64,000 nucleotides of DNA, from assembly GCF_000353285.1 (NCBI RefSeq), contig NZ_KB731326.1, positions 1 to 64,000 on the forward strand, read 5' to 3'. This DNA is from Leptolyngbya boryana PCC 6306 (lineage in GTDB: Bacteria; Cyanobacteriota; Cyanobacteriia; Leptolyngbyales; Leptolyngbyaceae). The position numbers and the translations under genes were made by a program. The notes beneath the pieces are model-generated. The model searched no databases and was not told the origin of the DNA. It saw only the letters and a program-made list of their open reading frames with translations. This document shows positions 44,885-53,450 of the stretch, one piece after another. Every line of letters starts with the position of its first letter. Position 1 is the first letter of the stretch.

Positions 44885-44918
44885 TTAAAAACTGCCTCTG
44901 ATGAGGATCAAAGGCAGT
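44885..44918 (-). terminator. Rho-independent terminator for minus-strand transcription
   Basis: ACTGCCT (44891-44897) pairs with AGGCAGT (44912-44918), and after one mismatch TGAT pairs with ATCA. On the minus strand the stem is followed by TTTTTAATTAG. It would end transcription from the NLR/TPR array and the pseudogene at 44948. Confidence 0.7.
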
Positions 44919-44947
44919 GAATAAACAAAGTGATTGTGCAAGATGAG

Positions 44948-45420
44948 CTACATCAGTTTCTCTGGTTTAACCCAGGATTCAATATCAAGTTTGTGCTTCT
45001 CGCCGTAGGCATACAACAAACGCAAATACTTCTCTGGATCTTCCGTAACTTCCGCTTCAAAGCGCTTGGTGATTTCTTCAGGTGTCATAGAGAAAAGTCC
45101 GATGTCATTAATGCAGCCTTGTTCTTTAAGCGTTTGTTTAGCAAACTCAAGATATGGACTGAGAATGTCCCGAATCATTGCAGAAACCGCAGTTCCACTG
45201 ATCGTGGCGAGAACCTTGAGCGAGGTTTGATCAAAAGCGTTAATCGAGGGATGTACTTCCTCCGTAAGCTCTGTTAAATAGGTTTAGATAGCCTGGTATT
45301 CATCAGAGTGAGCGGTTAAAATGACTGCACGAGCATTCGCAAATACCTTCGTATTAGGAGCTACAACTATTTTGTCAGAACCTCAGAGATTCGCCTACTT
45401 GTACCTGCGAATTTACTCAT
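44948..45420 (-). pseudogene. Broken small gene at the end of the TPR array
   Basis: An open 76-codon frame (MIRDILSPYLEFAKQTL onward) extends upstream without a break in sense: TEEVHPSINAFDQTSLKVL and ATISGTAVSA precede it in frame. An in-frame TAA lies at 45284-45286. Before it, IVVAPNTKVFANARAV and ILTAHSDEYQAI continue the same frame. A further frame change near 45380 joins an ATG at 45420 (MSKFAGTSRRISEVL). Restored, it would be a protein of about 155 aa. The family is unrecognised. The start overlaps the end of the last TPR gene, so it was once part of that operon. Confidence 0.5.
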
Positions 45421-46933
45421 CAAATAAATGTCTTCTTAATCTAAATACAGCCTCTTCGCCCTGTATTTCTTGAATTGTTTCCAGATGCCTTTCCAAAAAC
45501 TCAATGTAATTTTCGATACCGATCTCAAAAGCGATTTGGGTGAGTAGGACCATGACAGTTTCGATTTGAGAGGCTTGCAGCAAGTCAAATACAAGCAGAC
45601 TATTCAGCAAACTAGAGATTGCCTGATCAAACTGTCTGGATAATCGATAGGCATCGCCTAGATTGCATGTTGCCGCTGCATATCCCCAGCGATCGCCAAT
45701 TTCTTGAGTAATTTCGACACTCATTTGCTGGCAACGAATTGCCTTTTCATAGTCTTCTATACAGGTGTAGGTGTTACCTATGTTGCTGAGGGCGTAAGCC
45801 TCACTTTCCTGGCTTTGAAGTTGGCGAGCGAGGACCAATTTCTGACGCAGGTATTCCAAAGACGCTTCATAATCTCCCAGATCTTTATATACTGTGCCAA
45901 TGTTTCCTAAAGCCTTCTCTTCACCTTCCAGGTAGCCAATCTCGCGAGACATCTCAAGTTGCTGCTGATAGTACTGAAGAGCCTCCTGAAACTGTTCAAG
46001 CGCAGTGCTGACATTCCTTAAACTGCCCAGAGTGGCTGCGATCGCTTTCCTATTGCCAATCTGAACACTTATTCGCAGACTGCTCTGGAAGAGATCTCTG
46101 GCAATATCGTGGACTCCAAGATAGTAGTGGGCAACCCCCAGATTCTCCAGAGCGTTGGCTTGTCCATCCTGATCATCAAGTGCTATGGCAAGGTGCAGGT
46201 GTTGTTGATGATAAGCGATTGCTTCCTCAAAGTTGCCCTCTAACCGTTGTAATACGCCTAAGTTGCCCAAAAGTTTGCCTTCTCCTCTGCGATCGTCTAA
46301 TTGACGTGCCAGACCAAGTGCCTGTTTATAGAAGGTGGCTGCCGTAGAGTATTGCCCTACTGCTCCATAAACATTTCCCAGATTGCACAGTGCGTTCTGC
46401 TCTGCTTCTGCGTCTTTTACTTGCTTGGCAAGGTCTAAGTGTTGAGAGTGATACTCAATCGCTCTAGAATAATTACCTAAACTCTGGTAAGCTAGACCTA
46501 ATCCATTCAAACAAATCATCTCACCATCTGGAGAGCAATGCCCTGATAGTTGTTTATATAGCTGTATTTGTACGGTGTAATATCCCCATCGCCCTAACTG
46601 TAGGTGTAATGGGTCAATCAACGAACCCTGTAATTTTGTATTGACGACGTTGAGCCGAAGCAGCAGTAACTCCGTCGCTTGTTCCCATGCAGTAACTTGA
46701 CACAGATGGTAAAACGATTCCAACAAACCCTGAATTTGGTCTAAATTTGTTGTCTTTCCATCAGGCTGGTATTTTGTCAACCAATTTTTGACAGCTTTAT
46801 AGTTAGCACGCTCTGTGCGTGAAGTACCACTGCACCGTCCATCGGTACCTACAATCTTCAGGTAGGACAGAATCACCTGCCCAGCCTGAGTAAGGTCATC
46901 AGTCTCCAGAATTGGTTGCATTTGACTGTTCAT
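45413..46933 (-). CDS. TPR-array protein 5 of the split NLR locus
   Basis: 506 aa. Residues about 10-115 are the domain shared by all five paralogues (NYKAVKNWLTKYQPDG, TNLDQIQGLLESFYHLC, HLQLGRWGYYTVQIQLY). About nine TPR units of roughly 40 residues follow, with the usual EALGNLG / GNYSRAIEYHSQHL pattern. The C terminus (ASQIETVMVLLTQIAFEIGI) departs from the repeat and may cap the solenoid. TPR solenoids bind proteins or peptides. The start overlaps the end of paralogue 4 by 35 bases in another frame. It is probably co-transcribed with the PNP-NB-ARC gene. Confidence 0.75.
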   Translation of the reverse strand: MNSQMQPILETDDLTQAGQVILSYLKIVGTDGRCSGTSRTERANYKAVKNWLTKYQPDGKTTNLDQIQGLLESFYHLCQVTAWEQATELLLLRLNVVNTKLQGSLIDPLHLQLGRWGYYTVQIQLYKQLSGHCSPDGEMICLNGLGLAYQSLGNYSRAIEYHSQHLDLAKQVKDAEAEQNALCNLGNVYGAVGQYSTAATFYKQALGLARQLDDRRGEGKLLGNLGVLQRLEGNFEEAIAYHQQHLHLAIALDDQDGQANALENLGVAHYYLGVHDIARDLFQSSLRISVQIGNRKAIAATLGSLRNVSTALEQFQEALQYYQQQLEMSREIGYLEGEEKALGNIGTVYKDLGDYEASLEYLRQKLVLARQLQSQESEAYALSNIGNTYTCIEDYEKAIRCQQMSVEITQEIGDRWGYAAATCNLGDAYRLSRQFDQAISSLLNSLLVFDLLQASQIETVMVLLTQIAFEIGIENYIEFLERHLETIQEIQGEEAVFRLRRHLFDE

Positions 46934-49064
46934 TGAGCAACCTCTCTTTCAGCATATCGCATTCTTGGCGTAATGAAATCCCAAGTTCTGTAGCTATAGA
47001 GTGAGCGCGATCGCAGCAGGAAAAAGCTTTTTCAGGATTCGTGAGTTCAGAATTAATTTCTGCCATGTCATAAAGCACCAGAGCTTCAAGGTGACGATCA
47101 CCCACCTCTATAAAGCATCCCAGTGCCTCCTTCAAATTTGCCATTGCCTCTTCATACTGCTCCAGAGTTCCCAGGTTAGCTGCGATATTGTAAAGAGCTT
47201 TACCCTCCTCGTAACGATCTCTGATAGCTTCCGCAACCGCTAAACCCTGTCGGTGAAACTCAACTGCCTGAGAGTAATGTTTCAACTGATAAGAGGAGTT
47301 ACCCAAATTAGCTAAGGCTCTGATCTCAGCAGGGCAATCGCCTAGTTCCTGTACGATCGTCAAATACTGTTGGTGACAATGAAGTGCTTGCTCATGGTCT
47401 TTCAGAGAAGCAAAGGCATGTCCTAAATTATTTAGAGCCGCACCTTCTATCGGACGATCGCCCAGCCTTCTAGCAATAAATAGCTGTTGTTGATAATACT
47501 CAATCGCTTGACTATATTTCTCCAGGGCATCGCAGGTAACTCCCAGATCCCAGAATGCTGCCATTTCCTGAGGTTGATCATCAAGGGATTGCACGATTGA
47601 TAATCGGCGCTGCTGGAAGTCTAGTGTAGTGACATATGCCTTTAATTGAAAATAGGTTCGACCTAATGCATCTAACGCCTGAATTTCTATGGTATGACCT
47701 GGAACAGCCTGGGCAATGGCGAGAAGTTCCTCACCCCGCTTGATGGCGAGATCATACTGCTCCATCTCACGATAGGCACGATTGAGATAGAGAAGAGTTT
47801 GAGCTTTTTTAACTCGATCCTGAGCAAATTCCAAATGCTGTTCGCCGTAATGAATGACACTGGCATAGCTCTGATTTGCAGCATTGCAATCACATAGAGT
47901 CTTCAACGCCTGCTCTTGTCCCAAATGGTCTTGAATTGTTTGGGCAATTGCAAGATGCCGTCGATGGTAGTCCAGTGCTTTCTCTCGCTGGTTTAAAGCC
48001 CAGTAGGTGCTTCCTAAACCACCTAAAGCGTAGCCTTCGACTTGACGAAACCCGATTTCACGAGCAATGTTTAAGCAGTCTTCAAGAACAGCGATCGCTT
48101 CGTTATACTGACCAACACATTGATAAGCGTTGCCCAGATTACCTAATGCTTTCATCTCTCCTGGGCGATCGCTGATCTGTTGCGCGACGGCTAGACGCTG
48201 CTGCTGATGCTCAATGGCTTTCTCATAGTGCCCCAACGAATAGTAAACAATCCCCAAATTTCCTAAAGCATGTCCTTCACCGGGACGGTCGTAAAGTTGC
48301 CGAGCAATGGTCAAGCTTTGTTGATGGAAGTCGATCGCTTTATCGTAGTTACCCTGACTGTGGTAGTTCAATCCCAAGTTCGTCAAAGCATTCATTTCTC
48401 CATGCTGATCCTGAATTGCTTGGGCAATGGTTAAGCGTTGCTTCTGACAACCAATTGCTTCGTCATAGCTTCCCACGTTGTAGAGAAGCACGCCCAGATT
48501 ACCCAGAGCACGTCCTTCCTCAAGGCGATTACCGGTAGTTCGTGCGATTTCCAGGCTCTGTTTGTGGCAGTCAAATGCTTGCTGGTAATCACCCAAATCA
48601 GCATAGGCATTACCCAGTCCCATCAGTAGTGTTGGTTGCGATTCAAAAGTAACATGGGCTAGCAACGTGGTATACAGTTCAATTTGGGTTGAATAGTAGC
48701 CCCATGTGGCTAATTGGTTGTGCAGTTCTTCCGCAGTCGCCGTATTGAGTGGTATTTGAAAAACGCTAATTGCCTGACTCCAAGCATCAATTTCGCAAAG
48801 ATGATGGAAAGCTTCCAGATATCCTCGAACCTGCTCTAGACTGGAAACGCCTGCTGGAGGTTGATATTTCCCAAGCCAGTTTTTGATGGCTGTGAAATGG
48901 GCACGGTGGGGAGAGTGTCGCTGTTTAACTTCCTGTGCAATTAAAGCAGCTTCAATCTCAGTCAAAAGTTTTTTACCCGGTAGAGTCAGATCTGCCGGAT
49001 TGATTTCGTGCTGAGATGTCTTTTCTGACGGAGCTTTGACGGAGACATTCGGCTGCTTGTTCAT
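46899..49064 (-). CDS. TPR-array protein 4 of the split NLR locus
   Basis: 721 aa from the ATG at 49062-49064. It is the longest paralogue, with about fourteen TPR units after the common N-terminal domain (HFTAIKNWLGKYQPPAG, SLEQVRGYLEAFHHLCE, LHNQLATWGYYSTQIELY). Repeat units are close copies (YDEAIGCQKQRLTIAQAIQD, YDKAIDFHQQSLTIARQLYD), pointing to recent internal duplication. The C-terminal tail (ECDMLKERLLNEQ) resembles that of paralogue 2 (ECKELKEMLLNEQ). The N-terminal 90 bases overlap the end of paralogue 3 in a different frame. Confidence 0.75.
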   Translation of the reverse strand: MNKQPNVSVKAPSEKTSQHEINPADLTLPGKKLLTEIEAALIAQEVKQRHSPHRAHFTAIKNWLGKYQPPAGVSSLEQVRGYLEAFHHLCEIDAWSQAISVFQIPLNTATAEELHNQLATWGYYSTQIELYTTLLAHVTFESQPTLLMGLGNAYADLGDYQQAFDCHKQSLEIARTTGNRLEEGRALGNLGVLLYNVGSYDEAIGCQKQRLTIAQAIQDQHGEMNALTNLGLNYHSQGNYDKAIDFHQQSLTIARQLYDRPGEGHALGNLGIVYYSLGHYEKAIEHQQQRLAVAQQISDRPGEMKALGNLGNAYQCVGQYNEAIAVLEDCLNIAREIGFRQVEGYALGGLGSTYWALNQREKALDYHRRHLAIAQTIQDHLGQEQALKTLCDCNAANQSYASVIHYGEQHLEFAQDRVKKAQTLLYLNRAYREMEQYDLAIKRGEELLAIAQAVPGHTIEIQALDALGRTYFQLKAYVTTLDFQQRRLSIVQSLDDQPQEMAAFWDLGVTCDALEKYSQAIEYYQQQLFIARRLGDRPIEGAALNNLGHAFASLKDHEQALHCHQQYLTIVQELGDCPAEIRALANLGNSSYQLKHYSQAVEFHRQGLAVAEAIRDRYEEGKALYNIAANLGTLEQYEEAMANLKEALGCFIEVGDRHLEALVLYDMAEINSELTNPEKAFSCCDRAHSIATELGISLRQECDMLKERLLNEQSNATNSGD

Positions 49065-50430
49065 ATTGACCAAGAGAATAGTAGATTATCGCTAAATTGT
49101 CTGAGATGCTATCTATGCTGACTGGATCTCCAAGTGTTTTTGCAATGGTTAAGCTTTGCTGATAGTGGTGAATTGCCTGATCGTCATCACCTACAGCATA
49201 GAAAATTCCTCCTAAATCTCCCAGTGCTCGCTTTTCTCCTTGAGGATCACCAATGGTTCTGGCAATGATTAGACTATTATAATAACAGTCGATCGCTTGC
49301 TGGTATTGCTCTTGCGCTGCATAAATACTCCCTAAATTCCCCAGTGCTCTGGCTTCTCCTTCAGGATCACCAATGTCCCTGGCAACCGCCAAACTTAGTT
49401 GAGCAAAGGTAATTGCTTGGTCGTAATCACCCAGAATTTCGTAGAGGCTACCTAAATTTCCTAAACTCAAACCTTCTACAGCACGATCGCCAATTTCATT
49501 GGCAATCGCTAAACTTTGTTTGCAGTACGCGATCGCCTGTTCGTATTGCTCTAATGCTTCATAAACAGTTCCTAAACTTTCTAGCGTTGAGCATTCTCCA
49601 GAGCGATCTTCAAGGTCACGGGCAATAGCCAGACTGTGTTGCAGACAATCGATCGCTTTCTGATAGCGTCCTAAAGCTTCACAAGTACTACCCAAATTCC
49701 CCAAAGCTCTTCCTTCTTCATGCCGATCGCCAAGCTCCTTGGCAATGGCTAAACTGTTTTGATAGTAGTCAATTGCCTGCTGGTATTCTCCCATCGCTTC
49801 ATAGGTGTTACCCAGGTTGCCCAGCGTTGTTGCCTCCATTGGACGATTCTTAGTTTCTCTGGCAATTGCCAGAACCTTGAGATGATAATCCAGTGCGGTC
49901 TGATACTGACCTGAATAGGATAAAGCATTGCCTAAATTGCCCAACGATCGTGCCTGTGCCTTGCGATCGTTCATCTGTTGAGCCAGTTCTAAACTGTGTT
50001 GGTGATAATCAATTGCCGTTTGGTACTGCCCCAAAGCGCAGTAAACAATCCCTGAGTTATCCAGCCAGATGACATCCCACGCAGGTTCTAAATGTCCTAG
50101 CAATCTTTCGTAGAGCAAAATTCGTTCTCGCTGGTACCCCCAGGTTCCAAGCTGATGGTGCAGTTTTTCATAGGTAGGGGTGTTGCAGCGTAAATTTATT
50201 ATTTCCTTTGCTCCAAGCCAGTCCCTGACCTCGCACAGATGATGAAATGCCTCTATCCCTCCACGAACTTGCTCCAGATTAATAGCTTCATTTGTGGGGC
50301 GATACTGGGTTAGCCAGTTTGCAACCGCCCGGTAATGGGAGCGTTTTGAAGGCTGAATGGTTTTGAGTAATCGCAGGTCAATCCCTATCTGTTCAAGAAC
50401 TGATACATCAGAGGGTAGAACTCTTTTCAT
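48973..50430 (-). CDS. TPR-array protein 3 of the split NLR locus
   Basis: I chose the ATG at 50428-50430 (485 aa), with AGGGAG upstream. A longer frame to 50493 adds 21 residues that do not resemble the paralogues. The shared N-terminal domain (HYRAVANWLTQYRPTNE, NLEQVRGGIEAFHHLCE, LHHQLGTWGYQRERILLY) is followed by about nine TPR units. The last 20 residues (VRKDISARNQSGRSDS) are read from the DNA that starts paralogue 4, so the natural C terminus was probably lost by a frameshift or truncation. Confidence 0.72.
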   Translation of the reverse strand: MKRVLPSDVSVLEQIGIDLRLLKTIQPSKRSHYRAVANWLTQYRPTNEAINLEQVRGGIEAFHHLCEVRDWLGAKEIINLRCNTPTYEKLHHQLGTWGYQRERILLYERLLGHLEPAWDVIWLDNSGIVYCALGQYQTAIDYHQHSLELAQQMNDRKAQARSLGNLGNALSYSGQYQTALDYHLKVLAIARETKNRPMEATTLGNLGNTYEAMGEYQQAIDYYQNSLAIAKELGDRHEEGRALGNLGSTCEALGRYQKAIDCLQHSLAIARDLEDRSGECSTLESLGTVYEALEQYEQAIAYCKQSLAIANEIGDRAVEGLSLGNLGSLYEILGDYDQAITFAQLSLAVARDIGDPEGEARALGNLGSIYAAQEQYQQAIDCYYNSLIIARTIGDPQGEKRALGDLGGIFYAVGDDDQAIHHYQQSLTIAKTLGDPVSIDSISDNLAIIYYSLGQYEQAAECLRQSSVRKDISARNQSGRSDSTG

Positions 50431-50495
50431 ACTTTTCTGTAGCTCCCTTTGCAACGCTGAAAGTGAAACACAGTGCCTGCTCAGCCTGAACAAGA

Positions 50496-52253
50496 TTAGC
50501 CGTCTTCGGAACTCTTCCTTTCTAATTGTTCATTCAGCAGCATCTCTTTAAGTTCCTTGCATTCCTGCAATAATGGAATTTCTAGTTCTGTAGCAATCTC
50601 CAAGGCACGATCGCAATACTCCAAAGCCTCCTGATATCTGGACAGCCTGCGATGAACAGCGGCAAGGTTCTGAAGCGTTACAGCTTGAATATAACGGGTC
50701 TTCAGGCTGATTGCTATCTCCAATGCCGACTGCAAATACTCGATCGCCTGCGAATACTGTTCCAACCGGATCGCCACCGCCCCTAAATTGCACAGAACGT
50801 TGCCTTCCCCTCGTCGATCGCCGATGTCCCTAGCAATTTCCAGGCGTTGCTGATAGTACTCGCTGGCGGGTTGATATTCTTCCAATGAGAAGTAGACATT
50901 GCCCAAACTTCCCAGGGCTACCCCTTTGCCTGATCGATCGCCAATGGCTTCAGTCATTTGCAGATACTGCTGAAAGTAGCCAATTGCCTGCTCATAGTCG
51001 CTCATAGAAAGGAAGGCATTGCCTAAAGCGCCCAATCCACTGGCTTCTCCATCGCGATCGCCAATTAACTTTGCAATTGCCATTTGCTGCTGATGGTAGG
51101 CAATCGCTTTCTCGTAATCGCCTGATGCATCATAAATACTTCCCAAACTACCCAGTGAGTTTGCCTCACCTCGACGGTCCTGAATGTCCTGAGAGATCAC
51201 TAAACTGCGCTGATGGAAGTCAAGAGCTTCCCGGTATTGTCCCAAGTAGTAAGCAATGTTGCCCAGATTTGCCAGGCTGGCACTTTCACCCCGGCGATCA
51301 CCGATAGTCCGGGCAATTTGCAGGCTTTGCTGATGATATTCAATAGCACCGATGTAATTCCCCTGGCTGACATACACAAGTCCCAAATTTCCCAATGCCT
51401 GCCCTTCGCCGAATTGATCGCTGATATTGCGTGAAATCTCTAAACTCTGCTGGTGGCATTCAATGGCTCTGGTATAGTCTCCCAGGCTGTTGTACGTTAA
51501 TCCCAGGTTGCCCCAGGCTTCTCGTTGTCCTCGATAGTCGTCAATTTGTTGGGCGATCGCCAAACGTTGCTGCTGATAGTCAAGGGCTTTGGAATAGTCT
51601 CCCAGAGCATCGTAAGCTAGTCCTAAATTTCCTAGCGCCGCACTTTCTGCACGACGATCTCCAACTTCTCGCACAATTGCCAGACTTTGCTCAGAATATT
51701 GAATTGACTGATGGCAGTCACCCAGAAAGTAGAGATTTAACCCAATATTTCCCAATGCCAATCCTTCACTCTGGCGATCGCTGCTGGCTTTTGCAACTGC
51801 CAAGTGTTGGCGCTGGTACTGGATAGCGGTGTTGTAGTCTCCAAGAGAGTTATGCAGATTGCCTAAACCATTAAGCAGAACCATCTCCCAAGTAGAATTG
51901 AGCTTACCGAGGAGTTGAGTGAACAAGTCGAGTAGCTCACGATAATAGCCCCAGGTATTGAGTTGATTATGGAACTCATCTCTGGTGGGCGTATTCAGGC
52001 GAATAGAAAGAATTTTGCCTGCGGCTTTCCAGTTCTCAAGTTCAGACAAATGGTGGCAGGTTTCCAGGTAGCCACGCACTTTCTCCAGGTTAGAAGCATC
52101 TGAGGACGGCTTGTATTTGGTAAGCCAATTGATGACTGCTCGACATTGTACTTTCTGAAAGTGTGAAACCTGCATTGATCCCGAAGCATCTGGATTAATT
52201 CCCAGTTCGGTCAGTACTAATTCGCTTGAAGGAAGGATATCAACTGAGAACAT
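50496..52253 (-). CDS. TPR-array protein 2 of the split NLR locus
   Basis: 585 aa. The common N-terminal domain (CRAVINWLTKYKPSSD, NLEKVRGYLETCHHLSE, FHNQLNTWGYYRELLDLF) precedes about eleven TPR units (YTRAIECHQQSLEISRNISD, YREALDFHQRSLVISQDIQD). It ends in a coiled tail (LLQECKELKEMLLNEQLERK). The stop is 2 bases before the longer open frame of the next gene, and the start is 5 bases after the stop of paralogue 1, as in a tight operon. It probably supplies ligand sensing or scaffolding to the NB-ARC protein. Confidence 0.75.
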   Translation of the reverse strand: MFSVDILPSSELVLTELGINPDASGSMQVSHFQKVQCRAVINWLTKYKPSSDASNLEKVRGYLETCHHLSELENWKAAGKILSIRLNTPTRDEFHNQLNTWGYYRELLDLFTQLLGKLNSTWEMVLLNGLGNLHNSLGDYNTAIQYQRQHLAVAKASSDRQSEGLALGNIGLNLYFLGDCHQSIQYSEQSLAIVREVGDRRAESAALGNLGLAYDALGDYSKALDYQQQRLAIAQQIDDYRGQREAWGNLGLTYNSLGDYTRAIECHQQSLEISRNISDQFGEGQALGNLGLVYVSQGNYIGAIEYHQQSLQIARTIGDRRGESASLANLGNIAYYLGQYREALDFHQRSLVISQDIQDRRGEANSLGSLGSIYDASGDYEKAIAYHQQQMAIAKLIGDRDGEASGLGALGNAFLSMSDYEQAIGYFQQYLQMTEAIGDRSGKGVALGSLGNVYFSLEEYQPASEYYQQRLEIARDIGDRRGEGNVLCNLGAVAIRLEQYSQAIEYLQSALEIAISLKTRYIQAVTLQNLAAVHRRLSRYQEALEYCDRALEIATELEIPLLQECKELKEMLLNEQLERKSSEDG

Positions 52254-52258
52254 TTTCT

Positions 52259-53437
52259 CTACTCCCTCCTTTGACTAAGCCTGTGCCAAAGCTTGAGAAA
52301 TCTTAGAACTAGATGAGTCAATGTCAGATTGAGTCGGGCAAGGAAGATTCCTTGGCGATCCCCAATCTTCTGCGTAACGATTAATGCTTGTCGATGAAGC
52401 TCAATGGCTTGCTCGTACTTGCCCATCCACCCATACACAGACCCCAAGTTTCCCAGTGCAACTCCTTCACTGGAAAGTTCTCTAGTTTCCCGTGCCATAA
52501 ATAGGCTTTGCTCAAGGCAGGATATTGCTTGATCGTACTGTTTAGTTCGTCGGTAAAGTTCACCCAAACTATTGAGAGCAATAATCTGTCCAGCTCGATT
52601 TTCTAATTCCTGGGATGCAATCAGGTAGTATTCGAGGTAAGTTGCTGCTCTATCATATTGATGCAGATACGCGTAGATATTACCCAGGTTGCCTAACGCT
52701 TGAGCCTCTATAAGTCGATCTCCACTTTGACGGGCAAGTGTTAAGCTCTGTTCCAGGTAGTCAATTGCTTTCTGAAACTGTCGCCGATCTCCGTAAACAT
52801 TACCCAGGTTTCCCAGTACCTTGGCTTGTTCTTTAAGAAGACCAGTATGTCTAGCAGTTGACAAACTTTCTTGCAAAAAAGCAATTGATTGCTTAAAGTT
52901 CCCAAAACCTGCATGAGCAATACCAAGATTGATGAGAGCAGTCGCTCTACCTGAAACATTACCACTCTGCCGCGATAGTTCCAAGGCTTGCTGAGAAAAG
53001 TCAATAGCACGAGAGTAGTTTGCAAGATGTCCATATACATTTCCCAGCCCAACAAGAGATATCACGCGCACATCTAAAGGTGCTTCTTCCATAATTAAAC
53101 TTGTGTACATCGCCATCTGTTCAGGATAATAACCCCAAATTTCTAATTGGTGAATTAGCTCATAAGTTGTTCCAGTAACCTCATTCTGTAAAGGAAGACG
53201 CAGTATGATGTTAGCCCTTTCCCAATCTTGCACTTCACAAAGATGATGGAAAGCCTCTAAATATCCACGAACCTTCTCAAGATTGGAAGCCTCCGGAGAT
53301 GGAGTGTATTTAGTGAGCCAATTAATAACAGCTCGATAATGCGCTTTTTGACCTAGAGTAAGCGTCTTGAAGTCGCGCTCCGGTTTGATATCAAGACTTG
53401 ACAGTACAGGTGTTGTGGAAGCAGGCAAGTTGCTCAT
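52259..53437 (-). CDS. TPR-array protein 1 of the split NLR locus
   Basis: 392 aa, the gene next to the PNP-NB-ARC gene (13-base gap). The common domain (HYRAVINWLTKYTPSPE, NLEKVRGYLEAFHHLCE, IHQLEIWGYYPEQMAMY) is followed by six TPR units (YSRAIDFSQQALELSRQ, FQKAIDYLEQSLTLARQ). It is the shortest of the five and ends in a basic, hydrophobic stretch (THLVLRFLKLWHRLSQRR) rather than the acidic tail of paralogues 2 and 4. Translational coupling to the NB-ARC gene is likely. Confidence 0.75.
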   Translation of the reverse strand: MSNLPASTTPVLSSLDIKPERDFKTLTLGQKAHYRAVINWLTKYTPSPEASNLEKVRGYLEAFHHLCEVQDWERANIILRLPLQNEVTGTTYELIHQLEIWGYYPEQMAMYTSLIMEEAPLDVRVISLVGLGNVYGHLANYSRAIDFSQQALELSRQSGNVSGRATALINLGIAHAGFGNFKQSIAFLQESLSTARHTGLLKEQAKVLGNLGNVYGDRRQFQKAIDYLEQSLTLARQSGDRLIEAQALGNLGNIYAYLHQYDRAATYLEYYLIASQELENRAGQIIALNSLGELYRRTKQYDQAISCLEQSLFMARETRELSSEGVALGNLGSVYGWMGKYEQAIELHRQALIVTQKIGDRQGIFLARLNLTLTHLVLRFLKLWHRLSQRRE

Positions 53438-53450
53438 GCATTACACCTCA

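Noticed and set aside
45413-53437. Regularly spaced DNA repeats that might be taken for a CRISPR or satellite array
   Set aside because: The period is about 120 bp and open in one frame as TPR units. There are no constant repeats with unique spacers and no cas genes.
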